Shown: positions 50,163 to 60,230 of the stretch, piece after piece
Position numbering within the stretch: position 1 is the first letter of the stretch
Layout: the number at the start of each line of letters is the position of its first letter
Assembly (NCBI GenBank): GCA_963770485.1
Contig: CAVYPX010000014.1
Span: 124,001 to 188,000 of the forward strand
Reading direction: 5' to 3'
DNA length: 64,000 nucleotides
DNA from: CAVVEC01 sp963770485
GTDB lineage: Bacteria > Acidobacteriota > Terriglobia > Terriglobales > Acidobacteriaceae
Translations under genes and position numbers: made by a program
The notes under the pieces: generated by a model
Databases searched by the model: none
Told to the model about the DNA's origin: nothing
The model's input: only the letters and a program-made list of their open reading frames with translations

Positions 50163-51913
50163 AACAAGCTGGCGAACTGCGAACATTTTCGCCTTACCGG
50201 CTGTGGTCGCTTTTGCCGCGGTTCGAGACCTCGCGGTTACCCGACTTGCTGATGTTCGCGGCGGCAATCGCGCTGTTCTATGGCATTTTGATCGTGTCGC
50301 GCACCTGGCTTGGTCCATTCACGCCCGCAGTCGAAATCTCCCGCAGCCCATTCGCGCTTGCCGCCTACGCCGGGTTGTCGCTGTTGCGGATCACGGTTGC
50401 TTATGTTTTGAGTCTGGCGTTCACGCTGGTGTATGGCTACATCGCGGCCTATAACGCGAAAGCCGAGCGCTTCATGATTCCGTTACTCGACGTTCTGCAA
50501 TCCATCCCCGTTCTAAGTTTCTTGCCGGGAGTGATGCTCGCCATGGTGGCGCTTTTTCCCAGCCGGCAACTGGGTGTCGAACTGGGAGCCATTTTGCTGA
50601 TTTTCACCGGGCAGGTCTGGAACATGGCTTTCAGTTTTTATGCTTCACTCAAAAGCATACCGCGCGAGATGCGCGAAGCCGCACAGATCTACCGGTTCAG
50701 TTGGTGGCAGCGCTTTACTGAGGTCGAGCTGCCTTTTGCCGCGATCGGGCTGGTGTGGAACTCGATGATGTCGGTCGCCGGCGGCTGGTTTTTCCTCATG
50801 GCGTGTGAGATGTTCGTGCTCGGCTCGCGCGACTTCCGCCTGCCCGGCCTCGGCTCCTATCTGCAAACGGCGGCCAGCGCCGGAGACACGCGGTCCATTT
50901 TGTGGGGCGTGGCCACGATGATTACCTTGATCGTGCTGCTCGATCAATTCGTCTGGCGGCCCGTGATTGCCTGGGCCGAGAAATTCAAGGTAGAGCAAGT
51001 GGAGAGCGCGGACGTGCCGCATTCGTGGGTGCTCGATCTCATGCAGCACTCACGGGCTCTGGCGCAGTTGCGAAAAAGGGCTATCTTTCCATTGCGCGAG
51101 TCTCTGATGGCGTACTTCTCGCGACGGCGTGATGCGCACCCGGATGCGGGTGCAGGAACCACGTGGAAAACCTGGCTGCTTCGCGTTGTGGGCATTTTGG
51201 CTTTAGGCCTCACCGGCTATGCGTTGGTTCGAGTCGCCATCCTGCTCACCGGACTCAACCACGGTGAGATCGCCGAGTTAGGCAAAGGACTCGGCGCCAC
51301 ATTCCTTCGCGTTCTTGTGACCCTGTTGATTGGCGCCGCATGGACGATCCCTGTGGGCGTGTGGATCGGCTTCAATCCGCGTCTGGCCCGCATCGCCCAG
51401 CCTCTGGCTCAGATTGCCGCTTCCGTTCCCGCCACCGCGCTGTTTCCTGTCGTCCTGCTGATCCTGATCCGTCTGGGCGGAGGGCTCGGCATTGGATCGA
51501 TCGTGCTGCTTTTGCTCGGAACCCAGTGGTACGTTCTGTTCAACGTCATTGCGGGGGCGATGGCGATTCCCACCGACTTGAAAGAAGTGTGCTCGGTATG
51601 CCACATCCGGGGCTGGGAACGCTGGCGCAAGCTGATTCTGCCCGGGATTTTTCCTTATCTTGTGACCGGGATGGTGACGGCGTCCGGCGGCGCCTGGAAT
51701 GCCAGCATCGTCGCCGAATACTTTCATTTCAAAGGACAGACTTTCTACACCACCGGTCTGGGCGCCACCATCAGCCGCGCCACCGACCAGGGCAACTTCG
51801 ATCTGCTCATTGCTTCGACCATCGTGATGGCCGCGGTGGTCGTTACCGTCAACCGCTTAGTCTGGCGAAGAATGTACACACTGGCCGAAACGCGCTTCCG
51901 GTTGGAAAGCTAA
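50159..51913 (+). CDS. fused double ABC permease of NitT/Tau type
   Basis: 584 aa made of two permease halves in one chain. First half about 35-270 with EAA-like loop (REMREAAQIYRFSWWQRFTEVELPFA); second half about 340-580 with EAA-like loop (TDLKEVCSVCHIRGWERWRKLILPGIFPYL). Each half has about five to six helices. Normally such transporters have two separate or identical permeases, so this is an in-frame fusion. Overlaps the ATPase gene, ends at a convergent terminator. Anion import (nitrate, sulfonate, bicarbonate-like) is the family tendency, but direction and substrate are not proven. Confidence 0.9.
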   Translation: MKQAGELRTFSPYRLWSLLPRFETSRLPDLLMFAAAIALFYGILIVSRTWLGPFTPAVEISRSPFALAAYAGLSLLRITVAYVLSLAFTLVYGYIAAYNAKAERFMIPLLDVLQSIPVLSFLPGVMLAMVALFPSRQLGVELGAILLIFTGQVWNMAFSFYASLKSIPREMREAAQIYRFSWWQRFTEVELPFAAIGLVWNSMMSVAGGWFFLMACEMFVLGSRDFRLPGLGSYLQTAASAGDTRSILWGVATMITLIVLLDQFVWRPVIAWAEKFKVEQVESADVPHSWVLDLMQHSRALAQLRKRAIFPLRESLMAYFSRRRDAHPDAGAGTTWKTWLLRVVGILALGLTGYALVRVAILLTGLNHGEIAELGKGLGATFLRVLVTLLIGAAWTIPVGVWIGFNPRLARIAQPLAQIAASVPATALFPVVLLILIRLGGGLGIGSIVLLLLGTQWYVLFNVIAGAMAIPTDLKEVCSVCHIRGWERWRKLILPGIFPYLVTGMVTASGGAWNASIVAEYFHFKGQTFYTTGLGATISRATDQGNFDLLIASTIVMAAVVVTVNRLVWRRMYTLAETRFRLES

Positions 51914-51939
51914 AAAGCCGGGATCTTTCGATCCCGGCT
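51912..51939 (-). terminator. convergent terminator between permease and XRE gene
   Basis: AGCCGGGATC-TTTC-GATCCCGGCT; on the minus strand it is followed by five T, so it should end the XRE transcript, 145 bp past its stop. On the plus strand the stem follows the permease stop within 2 bp but lacks a T tract. Confidence 0.7.
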
Positions 51940-52083
51940 GCAGTTGGCTGGTTGCCCGGATAAAACTTCTAAAGAGTCGTCATCCTGAGAGAGGCGCTTT
52001 TTGCCTCGCGAAGGACCTGAGTGAGCCACCGCGCGCAAGCCCGCAAAGCGGGGTTGCAATACCGCGCGAGGCGAACATCCTTA

Positions 52084-52623
52084 TTACGCGGTCCTTCTCG
52101 GGCGCACGGTCAAATCGCGCACCTGGGTCAGGATGCTCGACATCTGCATGCCATTCAGTTGCGACACGAAGGGCAGCATTTCCGCGATAAACTGATCCTG
52201 CATTAGCTCGCGAACCTCTTCCTGCCGGTTGCGCTCGCCGCCGCTGAGCAGATCGGGCACGGTGACCTCGAGCGCCCGCGCCAGCCGCTCCAGCGAAGAG
52301 AGAGTCGGCGTAGCCTTCTCGTTTTCGATCTTGGAAACATACGTCCGCGGCACCGACATGCGCGTGGCCAGTTGCCGCTGGCTGAGTCCATTGCGCAGGC
52401 GCATGGAACGGATCGACGACGCCAGGTTCAGATGCCCGCGCCCATGGCCATTCGCCGGCATCATCTGCGGCGGAGGCGGTGGCGCGACTACTTCCGGCTC
52501 GTCCTCATCTAACGAGCCATGGCAGCGGCGGCAAAGATTGTTGATGGTACGGAATTGAACCAGCAGGCAACGGTCACAACGGACGACTTCCCTGGAATCT
52601 ACTGGGGCAAGAGTCGTGGCCAT
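52084..52623 (-). CDS. XRE-family regulator with N-terminal zinc ribbon
   Basis: 179 aa. Residues about 17-40: CDRC, twelve residues, CRRC (RCDRCLLVQFRTINNLCRRC), a probable zinc ribbon. A Pro-rich linker (EPEVVAPPPPPQMMPANGHG) leads to an HTH of the Cro/XRE type (about 70-130): MRLRNGLSQRQLATRMSVPRTYVSKIENEKATPTLSSLERLARALEV. A helical C-terminus follows (FIAEMLPFVSQLNGMQMSSILTQV). It probably represses its own gene through the palindrome at 52666. Neighbour of the ABC transporter, whose promoter shares the GGTTCC half-site. Confidence 0.85.
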   Translation of the reverse strand: MATTLAPVDSREVVRCDRCLLVQFRTINNLCRRCHGSLDEDEPEVVAPPPPPQMMPANGHGRGHLNLASSIRSMRLRNGLSQRQLATRMSVPRTYVSKIENEKATPTLSSLERLARALEVTVPDLLSGGERNRQEEVRELMQDQFIAEMLPFVSQLNGMQMSSILTQVRDLTVRPRRTA

Positions 52624-52665
52624 TCAGGTGTGGGAGGGCCAGAGCGGGCTTCTCCGAACCGAACC

Positions 52666-52690
52666 GGAACCAAACTAGATACTTGGTTCC
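52666..52690. promoter_or_regulatory. operator-like inverted repeat before the XRE gene
   Basis: GGAACCAA-N9-TTGGTTCC, perfect 8-bp arms, 43-67 bp upstream of the XRE start at 52623. Two more GAACC units lie beside it (52656-52665). Confidence 0.65.
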
Positions 52691-52816
52691 AACCTGAAGC
52701 GTAATCTGCGGGAGGATACCTGTGGATGTCAAGTAAAATCTGCATCAAGCGCAAAAAAGCTCATCGAAAAAACGAAGAAAATTGGTGAAAAACCCGGAGA
52801 AAACAGGTCAAGAAGC

Positions 52817-53395
52817 ATGGCGGATCGCGAGTCGGCGTGGTGTTTACTAACTGAGTTCACGCAGTCGGAAAGTTTGCGCAAGCACGCGCTCGCCGTCGAG
52901 GCTTGCATGCGCGCTTACGCGCGAAAACTAAGAGGCGGCTCTCAACAAGAAGAAGACCTTTGGAGCCTCGTGGGCCTGCTGCACGATTTCGATTACGAGA
53001 AGTACCCCAGCCAGGAAGATCATCCTTACAAAGGGAACGAGATTCTGAAAGAGCGCGGCTACTCGGACGAAATCCGGCGCGCGATTATGTCTCATGCCGA
53101 GTACACCGGGGTCACCCGCGAGAGTGCGATGGAGAAAGCCCTCTTTGCCTGCGATGAATTGGCCGGGTTCATCACGGCTGTGGCGCTGGTGAAGCCGGGA
53201 AAGTCGCTGGCCGAAGTGGATGCCAGGTCGGTCCGAAAGAAGATGAAAGACAAAGCCTTCGCCCGCAGCGTAAACCGCAATGACATTGTGACCGGCGCAG
53301 CCGAGTTAGGAGTCGCTCTTGAAGAACACATCGCTTTCTGCATCGAGGCAATGAAGGGCATCGCCGACAAGCTGGGATTGGCAGGAACCACGTAG
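52817..53395 (+). CDS. HD-domain hydrolase-like protein
   Basis: 192 aa. HD-domain metal-binding motifs: KHALAVEACMRAYARKL, LVGLLHDFDYEKYP (the HD pair), HPYKGNEILKERGY and IMSHAEYTG. These match the 'HD domain-containing' small proteins seen widely in bacteria, probably metal-dependent phosphohydrolases; the substrate is unknown. The start has a clear upstream AAGAAGC. It precedes ddl by 105 bp, separated by a repeat of the GGACGCCCTCGTCCCCCGGCC type. Confidence 0.88.
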   Translation: MADRESAWCLLTEFTQSESLRKHALAVEACMRAYARKLRGGSQQEEDLWSLVGLLHDFDYEKYPSQEDHPYKGNEILKERGYSDEIRRAIMSHAEYTGVTRESAMEKALFACDELAGFITAVALVKPGKSLAEVDARSVRKKMKDKAFARSVNRNDIVTGAAELGVALEEHIAFCIEAMKGIADKLGLAGTT

Positions 53396-53500
53396 GGGTG
53401 GACGCCCTCGTCCCCCGGCCGAGCGAAGCCCGGCAGCGAATCCAGAAGATCATCGCCTGCAATTGACGGCAAAGCTGCCCCACGTCCACACTGAAAGGTC

Positions 53501-54709
<1,209 letters not shown>

Positions 54710-54771
54710 CGCCATCCGGTCATTGAACCATTCAATCATTGGACCATTGGCTCATTGAGCCAATAATACGC

Positions 54772-54948
54772 TGTCATCCTGAGCGCAGTGGCGGTTTCGC
54801 GAAGCGAAAACGCCACGGAGTCGAAGGACCCCAGAGAAGCATGCAGGGGGATGAACGCTCCAGGGCGTTCTCACGATGGATTGGACTGAGCGGGCAGAAT
54901 TCCCTCAAGTGTTGTTGATGGGACCAGGATGAAGGTCCTTCGGCTCCG
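54772..54948. repeat. solo relative of the R element
   Basis: Begins TGTCATCCTGAGCGCAG and contains GGAGTCGAAGGACCCC near the left and AGGTCCTTCGGCTCC near the right; a diverged copy of the R1-R4 family, here without gene fragments. It fills most of the 493-bp gap between ddl and the TetR gene. Confidence 0.7.
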
Positions 54949-55175
54949 CCAATTGAGAGTATCGTGATAACCCCCTGTTGTGACAGACCGTTTCGTACCA
55001 GGCATTGCCCTATCCTAGCGACGCAGAGGGCGCGTCTTACCGTCCTCCCGGCGGAGCAAAGCTCCGCAGACTGCTAAGAGCTAAAAGCTGTTTCCCCCGC
55101 CCCTTTGTCCCGCAGTTCTAGTCCGTTAGTGACCCCCAATTCGAATTGTGCATCCAACATCCCTGTGGTACGATC

Positions 55176-55193
55176 TAACTAACCAGTTAATTA
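55176..55193. promoter_or_regulatory. TetR-type operator
   Basis: TAACTAAC-CA-GTTAATTA, an 18-bp inverted repeat with 7 of 8 arm positions matching, ending 9 bp before the TetR start codon. Typical of autoregulated TetR repressors of HlyD-ABC efflux operons. Confidence 0.6.
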
Positions 55194-55202
55194 ACGTGAG
55201 AT

Positions 55203-55886
55203 ATGAAAGCCACTGTCTCCAGATCGCGCCTGGGTTCTCGCGGCCGTCCCCAACATAGCCGGGCCGCCATCCTGCACGCGGCCGTGCGGGAGTTCGCCCG
55301 GGACGGGATTGCCGGGGCGCGGACCGATGCCATTGCCCGCGCCGCGGGCGTCAACAAGGCCCTGCTTTACTACTACTTCAAAGACAAAGAAGCGTTGTAC
55401 GGTGCGGTGATCGATCAGGTGTTTGGCGGATTGATCGCTTTCGTTGGGGAGGTCTTGTCCCGCGATTTGCCGCCGCGCCAGAAGATTGTCGCCTACGCTG
55501 GCGCCCACTTCGATTACATCGCCAGTCATCCCCTTTATCCCCGAATTGTGCAGGGCGAGATGATGCGCGCCGGAAGAGGCAGGGCAAACCAGTTTGAGCG
55601 AATCGTGAAACAGTATTTTCGTCCGTTATTCAGCAAGATTGCCAGCGTGCTGCGAGCCGGCCAGGCGTCCGGTGAATTTCGTGAAGTGGATCCTCTGCAG
55701 TTTATCCCTTCAATGATCGCAGTCATCGTCTTCTATTTCACCAGCGCGCCGGTGATGCGCGTTATGACCGGCAAAGACCCCATGTCCCCGGAACGCGTGG
55801 CGGCACGCCGCGCCGCGGTGCTGGATTTCATCTCCGCCGCGCTGTTTCAGCGTTCCGGGGAGAAGTGCCAAGGAGTGCGAAAGTGA
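55203..55886 (+). CDS. TetR/AcrR-family repressor
   Basis: 227 aa. N-terminal HTH: RGRPQHSRAAILHAAVREFA and GARTDAIARAAGVNKALLYYYFKDKEALYGAVIDQ, the TetR_N pattern. The C-terminal ligand-binding region is helical. Ends with GTGA overlapping the HlyD start, making it the first gene of a four-gene operon with HlyD, ABC ATPase and ABC-2 permease. It probably represses that operon and its own promoter through the adjacent palindrome until a toxic ligand binds. Confidence 0.92.
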   Translation: MKATVSRSRLGSRGRPQHSRAAILHAAVREFARDGIAGARTDAIARAAGVNKALLYYYFKDKEALYGAVIDQVFGGLIAFVGEVLSRDLPPRQKIVAYAGAHFDYIASHPLYPRIVQGEMMRAGRGRANQFERIVKQYFRPLFSKIASVLRAGQASGEFREVDPLQFIPSMIAVIVFYFTSAPVMRVMTGKDPMSPERVAARRAAVLDFISAALFQRSGEKCQGVRK

Positions 55887-56980
55887 GCGTACGCAATAAA
55901 TTCTTGATTATTGTCGGCGTAATTTTCGGTGTGGCGCTGACCTACTACTTTTTATCTACGCCTCGCAACGAGGATCTCATTCTGATCGGCACCGTGGACT
56001 CTAACCAGGTGATCGTCAGCCCGCAGATCGAGGGCCGGCTGGCGAAGCTCCTGGTTGATGAGGGAACGCAGGTCAAACAGGGGGACCTGATTGCCGCGCT
56101 CGATCCATCGGAACTGGAAGCGGAGGAGCGCGCAGCCGCCGCCACCATCGACAGTCTGAAGTACAAAGTCGCCGAGACCCAGTCCACGCTTGAGGCAACT
56201 CAGGGATCAACTTCCAGCACAGTCGAGAATGCGCAAGCCCGGCTGGCGTCCGCACGCGCTCAACTGCTCCAGGCAGAGGCTACTCTGGAACGTACTGAGA
56301 GCGACAGCCGCCGCACCATTGCACTTGCCAAACAGGGCGTTGCCTCCGATCAGGATCGCGTGCAGGCTGAGACCAACCTCGCGGCACAGAAAGCGCTCGT
56401 GCAATCTCTGCAGCAGCAGGTGAGCGCTGCCCAGGCGGATCTCAACACAGCCGTCGCCAATACTCACAACGCGCATGCCGCTGAACGCACCGTCGAGTCC
56501 ACGCGCGCACAACTCGCCAACGCGGAAAGCATGCTCAAGCAGGCTGAAGTCCGTTTGGGCTACACCAAGATTTATGCTCCGGTCACTGGAACGGTATCGG
56601 TGCGTGCCGCCCGCGAAGGCGAAGTGTTGAACGCCGGCCAGCCGATCGTGACCATCGTCGACTTGAGCGACACCTGGGTGCGCGCCGCAATTCCTGAGAC
56701 CAATGCCGATCACATCGGCCTGGGAGACACGCTACGCATCCAGTTGCCCGGGGGGACCATGACGTCCGGAAAAGTATTCTTCAAATCTGCCGAAGCGGAT
56801 TTCGCCACGCAGCGCGATGTGGGCCGTCGCAAGCGGGATATCAGGACCATCGTGCTCAAGGTCCGCCTGGACAATCCGAAAGGTGCCTACGTCCCGGGCA
56901 TGACCGCGGAAGTGCTGGTCTCACCGGCTCAGCTCAAGGGCACGGATCAAGAGAATGCATCGGCGGGGCAGAATCCATGA
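55883..56980 (+). CDS. HlyD/EmrA-type membrane-fusion protein
   Basis: 365 aa from GTG 55883 (overlaps TetR stop, AAGGAG upstream). Single N-terminal membrane segment (FLIIVGVIFGVALTYYFL), a lipoyl/biotinyl-like half (VDSNQVIVSPQIEGRLAKLLVDEGTQVKQGDLIAAL), a long coiled-coil (about 80-200), the second lipoyl half (IYAPVTGTVSVRAAREGEVL) and a beta-barrel. Periplasmic adaptor that joins the inner-membrane ABC pump to an outer-membrane channel; no TolC-like gene is seen here. Confidence 0.92.
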   Translation: MSVRNKFLIIVGVIFGVALTYYFLSTPRNEDLILIGTVDSNQVIVSPQIEGRLAKLLVDEGTQVKQGDLIAALDPSELEAEERAAAATIDSLKYKVAETQSTLEATQGSTSSTVENAQARLASARAQLLQAEATLERTESDSRRTIALAKQGVASDQDRVQAETNLAAQKALVQSLQQQVSAAQADLNTAVANTHNAHAAERTVESTRAQLANAESMLKQAEVRLGYTKIYAPVTGTVSVRAAREGEVLNAGQPIVTIVDLSDTWVRAAIPETNADHIGLGDTLRIQLPGGTMTSGKVFFKSAEADFATQRDVGRRKRDIRTIVLKVRLDNPKGAYVPGMTAEVLVSPAQLKGTDQENASAGQNP

Positions 56981-58047
56981 TCGCCGATCTCAATACCAAC
57001 GGCGAACGCGGGCCATCCAACGGACATGGCTCCGCAAGCGCTGCTGCCGCGCTCAATGCCATCGAGGTGGAACACATCGTCAAGAAGTTCGGAGACTTTA
57101 CCGCGGTCGATGACGTTTCATTCAGCGTGAAGGAAGGAGAAATCTTCGGCTTGCTGGGGCCGAACGGCGCTGGCAAATCCACCCTGATTCGAATGATGAC
57201 CACGCTCATCCCCATCACTTCGGGCACGGCATGCATCGCCGGACACAATGTGCGGAAAGAGCCGGATGCAGTGCGCCGCTCGATGGGTGTGATTCCGCAA
57301 GCGCTCACCAGTGATCTCGACCTCACCATCGAGGAAAATCTGAATATTTACGCCAAGCTTTACGATGTTCCGGCGAAAAAGCGCAAAGCCGTGATTGACG
57401 AGCTGCTGGAGACGGTCGACCTGACGAAGTGGCGTTCGGCACAAACCAAGACTCTGTCCGGCGGCATGCGGCGGCGGCTCGAGATCGCGCGCGGCCTGGT
57501 GCACAGTCCGCGAATCTTTTTTCTGGATGAGCCGACCACAGGCTTGGATCCGGTCTCGCGCGTCGCGGTTTGGGAGATGCTGACCAACATTAAAAGCCAT
57601 CGCCAACTCACCATCTTGATCACCACCCATTATATGGACGAGGCGGATCGCCTCTGCGACCGCATTGCCATCGTCGATCATGGCAAGCTCGTTGCCCTCG
57701 ATACTCCGCCGGCCCTGAAAGCGAGCGTGCCCGGCTCGAATGTAATCGAGGCGCAGTTCGATAACGCTCCGGCGGATTGGGAGCAGCGATTGCACAACCT
57801 GAGCGCGGTGACTTCGGTTCAGCATGAAGGCGCCGGCATGTACCGCATCCTGACCGGCGACGGATCACGCACCACCACGGAACTGGTGGAAGCGGCAGTT
57901 CAGGCCGGAGTTTCAGTGCGATCGCTCTCCGTGCAGAACACCACGCTGGACGACGTGTTCGTCCACTACACCGGGCGGCAGTTGCGCGATGAGCTGGTCA
58001 AAGCTCATGCCTTCGTGATGCCGCCCAGACCTGGATTGCAGCCATGA
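56977..58047 (+). CDS. ABC-2 transporter ATPase (DrrA-like)
   Basis: 356 aa, ATGA overlap with HlyD. After an about 30-aa polar start: GPNGAGKSTLIRMM (Walker A), LSGGMRRRLEIARGL (signature), IFFLDEPTTGLDPVSR (Walker B) and TTHYMDEADRLCDRIAIVDHG. The C-terminal about 80 residues (VRSLSVQNTTLDDVFVHYTGRQLRD) are typical of DrrA/daunorubicin-type ATPases. Drives export of a drug or lipid with the downstream permease. Confidence 0.94.
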   Translation: MIADLNTNGERGPSNGHGSASAAAALNAIEVEHIVKKFGDFTAVDDVSFSVKEGEIFGLLGPNGAGKSTLIRMMTTLIPITSGTACIAGHNVRKEPDAVRRSMGVIPQALTSDLDLTIEENLNIYAKLYDVPAKKRKAVIDELLETVDLTKWRSAQTKTLSGGMRRRLEIARGLVHSPRIFFLDEPTTGLDPVSRVAVWEMLTNIKSHRQLTILITTHYMDEADRLCDRIAIVDHGKLVALDTPPALKASVPGSNVIEAQFDNAPADWEQRLHNLSAVTSVQHEGAGMYRILTGDGSRTTTELVEAAVQAGVSVRSLSVQNTTLDDVFVHYTGRQLRDELVKAHAFVMPPRPGLQP

Positions 58048-59156
58048 ATCATATACTCGCCATTATCGAACGCGAGATGCGCAAATTCTTCCGCTCCCCG
58101 GCGCTGATGATGGCATCCATGATCTTTCCTCTGGTGCAGCTCATTGTGCTGGGCAACGCCTTCGGCGGAAAGATTCGCGATGCCAGACTGGGATTGGTCG
58201 ATCAGGACGGCGGCACGCAGGCACTCAAGATTCGCGAGGCTTTTGATTCCGTCCGCGCCAACATGCGCACTTTTGAGCCGGTCTATTACAACGACCAGAA
58301 GACGGCGATGGACGATGTGCGCAACGGCAAGATCCAGGGCGCGGTGATCATTCCGCCACAGTATTCGCGGCGGGTCTATGAGCAGGATCAGCCACGCATC
58401 GCGCTGATCGTGGACAACAGCGACAACTTCATGAGTTCAACCCTGGAAGATGAGCTCACACAGATCACCAACGCTTTGAATCAGCCCGCGGTCGAGCCCC
58501 GCATCCTGCAGCAGACTGTGTTGCAGATTGTCGAGCTTTACCCCTACATCGAATACATGAAGTATCTTCTTCCTGGCTCGATCACGCTGGCCATGTTCGT
58601 TTCGGTGATGATCGGCGGCGGCATGCTCTACATCGACGACAAGGCCCGCGGCGTGCACGAAGGCTACTTGGTCACGCCCATCACCAAGACCGAACTCGTC
58701 TTCGGACTCAACGCCGCGGGAGCCATCAAAGCGGTCATGACCGGCGTCGTGATTACGGTGATTGGCTCACTGCTGGCGGGTGTGGGCACAGTATTTAATC
58801 CGGCCACAGCGGTGGAGTTGGCGCTGATGATTCTGCTCACCTCGGTGGCTTTCAACACCATGATGTTTCTGCTCATGGTGCGAGTGGAAGATCCGTTGGT
58901 GCCGCGCGCCATCTTCGGCATCCTCAACACGCTGCTGTTTTTTCCCAGCGGAGCCATCTATCCCATCCAGGCGTTCCCCTGGTGGCTGCGCGGCATTGCC
59001 AGAGTGGATCCGTTCACTTTCGCGGTACACGGGTTCAAGTCGGTGCTGCTGAAAGAAACCGGGCTGGTGGCGATCTGGCCCGACATGTTGTATCTCACCA
59101 TCTTCGCGGTCATCACACTGGCAGTAGCCACACCGCTGTTTAAGCGAACGCTATGA
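58044..59156 (+). CDS. ABC-2 type permease (DrrB/YadH-like)
   Basis: 370 aa, ATGA overlap with the ATPase gene. N-terminal IIEREMRKFFRSPALMMASMIFPLVQLIVLGNAFG, a large extracytoplasmic loop (about 50-170), then five helices including PGSITLAMFVSVMIGGGMLYIDDKARG and the family motif FPSGAIYPIQAFPWWLRGIARVDPFTFAVHGFKSVL. Completes the TetR-HlyD-ABC-ABC2 efflux operon. Substrate unknown. Confidence 0.93.
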   Translation: MNHILAIIEREMRKFFRSPALMMASMIFPLVQLIVLGNAFGGKIRDARLGLVDQDGGTQALKIREAFDSVRANMRTFEPVYYNDQKTAMDDVRNGKIQGAVIIPPQYSRRVYEQDQPRIALIVDNSDNFMSSTLEDELTQITNALNQPAVEPRILQQTVLQIVELYPYIEYMKYLLPGSITLAMFVSVMIGGGMLYIDDKARGVHEGYLVTPITKTELVFGLNAAGAIKAVMTGVVITVIGSLLAGVGTVFNPATAVELALMILLTSVAFNTMMFLLMVRVEDPLVPRAIFGILNTLLFFPSGAIYPIQAFPWWLRGIARVDPFTFAVHGFKSVLLKETGLVAIWPDMLYLTIFAVITLAVATPLFKRTL

Positions 59157-59208
59157 AGATTGAGTAATTTTGTAATTTGTAATTGAATAATTGAAGGCCT
59201 AGTCTGGA

Positions 59209-59250
59209 TTTTCTCCGCGATCTTTGCGCGTCTTTGCGTCCTTTGCGGTC
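59209..59250. repeat. CTTTGCGTC-type dispersed repeat
   Basis: TTTGCGCGTCTTTGCGTCCTTTGCGGTC, a common acidobacterial intergenic motif related to the CCACAGAGGACAC family. Lies between the ABC-2 permease and the 59310 gene. Confidence 0.6.
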
Positions 59251-59309
59251 AAAAGCTTTTCCCGGGAGCTTTTTGTTCTCTGCCGGTATCCGTTATTCTT
59301 AAGGAAGCC

Positions 59310-59789
59310 ATGACCCTGCTGGATGCCCAACAGTACGATCCCGGCCGCGAGCGGCGGCGCCGGATCTGGATCGCTGTGGTGATTGTTTTCCTTCTGATCG
59401 TAGCCTGGGTGGCCTACCACTATCGTGATTACCCGGAGCGCAACGCAGTGAGCAGGTTTTTCGAGTCGCTGCAAAGCCAGAACCAGGAGGCAGCTTATGG
59501 GGTGTGGTTCCACGATCCTGACTGGAAACAGCACAAGGATAAGTATTCTGCCTATCCGTTTAATGACTTCTATCGCGACTGGGGTCCGGGCGGGGAATGG
59601 GGTTTGATCAAGAGCTATTCTGTCGACTGTTCGTTGAGCCCAAGCGGAGGAAGCGGAGTGATCGTTCAAGTCACCGTGAACGGCCGCGCGGAACCGGCTT
59701 ACCTATGGGTGGAAAAATCCAACCGCACACTGTCCTTCTCGCCTAACGAAATCCAGTGCGGGAACTGGTGGGCCTGGGTTACAGAATAG
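59310..59789 (+). CDS. membrane-anchored hypothetical protein
   Basis: 159 aa, start with AAGGAAG upstream. Cytoplasmic basic start (RERRRR), one helix (IWIAVVIVFLLIVAWVAYHY, about 20-40), then a soluble domain (NAVSRFFESLQSQNQEAAYGVW) of NTF2/DUF4878-like appearance with conserved tryptophans, ending SNRTLSFSPNEIQCGNWWAW. Function unknown. Two parS-like sites follow. Confidence 0.75.
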   Translation: MTLLDAQQYDPGRERRRRIWIAVVIVFLLIVAWVAYHYRDYPERNAVSRFFESLQSQNQEAAYGVWFHDPDWKQHKDKYSAYPFNDFYRDWGPGGEWGLIKSYSVDCSLSPSGGSGVIVQVTVNGRAEPAYLWVEKSNRTLSFSPNEIQCGNWWAWVTE

Positions 59790-59820
59790 GGCTCACGAGA
59801 TCGTTGCGAGATTGCAGTAA

Positions 59821-59836
59821 TGTTCCACGTGGAACA
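59821..59836. promoter_or_regulatory. parS: parS-like ParB-binding palindrome 1
   Basis: TGTTCCACGTGGAACA, a perfect 16-bp palindrome identical to the consensus parS of many bacteria (variant of TGTTTCACGTGAAACA). ParB loads here for chromosome segregation. Confidence 0.85.
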
Positions 59837-59854
59837 TTGGGAAAATGCGCGGAG

Positions 59855-59870
59855 TGTTCCACGTGGAACA
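59855..59870. promoter_or_regulatory. parS: parS-like ParB-binding palindrome 2
   Basis: Second perfect TGTTCCACGTGGAACA, 34 bp from the first. Two intact copies this close are very unlikely by chance and point to a real centromere-like locus. Confidence 0.85.
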
Positions 59871-60003
59871 TATCGTCATCACGTCCTTGTACAGACATTC
59901 AAGTTATAGTGATCATAGTACTTAGATGATGGCCACAGGCCAGCTTTGCCCTCCAAACTCCCCACTCAAGCCGAAACCGGGCTTGAGTGGGCCACCGGCC
60001 ACG

Positions 60004-60204
60004 CTCTGGGTGCCGCGCTGCTTGCCGGTTCTTGGCAAGGGGCGGGTTAACGTCGGGACGGATGCGCGTGAACGATTGTGAGATCACGCAAAATGGAGCC
60101 GAAACCACCTGCGTGACGCCAGCGCCCGCTCCTTGCAAAAAAGCCGCAAGGAGCGGGGCACCCAAAACCGGAGTTGTCATCTGCCAAGGTCCGGGCCACC
60201 CGCC
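60004..60204. repeat. 201-bp direct repeat A, copy 1 (intact)
   Basis: Starts CTCTGGGTGCC and ends GGGCCACCCGCC. Contains the hairpin GCTCCTTG-CAAAAAAGCCG-CAAGGAGC and a second hairpin CTTGCC-N7-GGCAAG. Copy 2 (60650-62495) is split by the IS element. The two copies flank the lipoprotein gene. Confidence 0.85.
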
Positions 60205-60230
60205 GGGATTCCAGGAGTACAATTCTCTGC

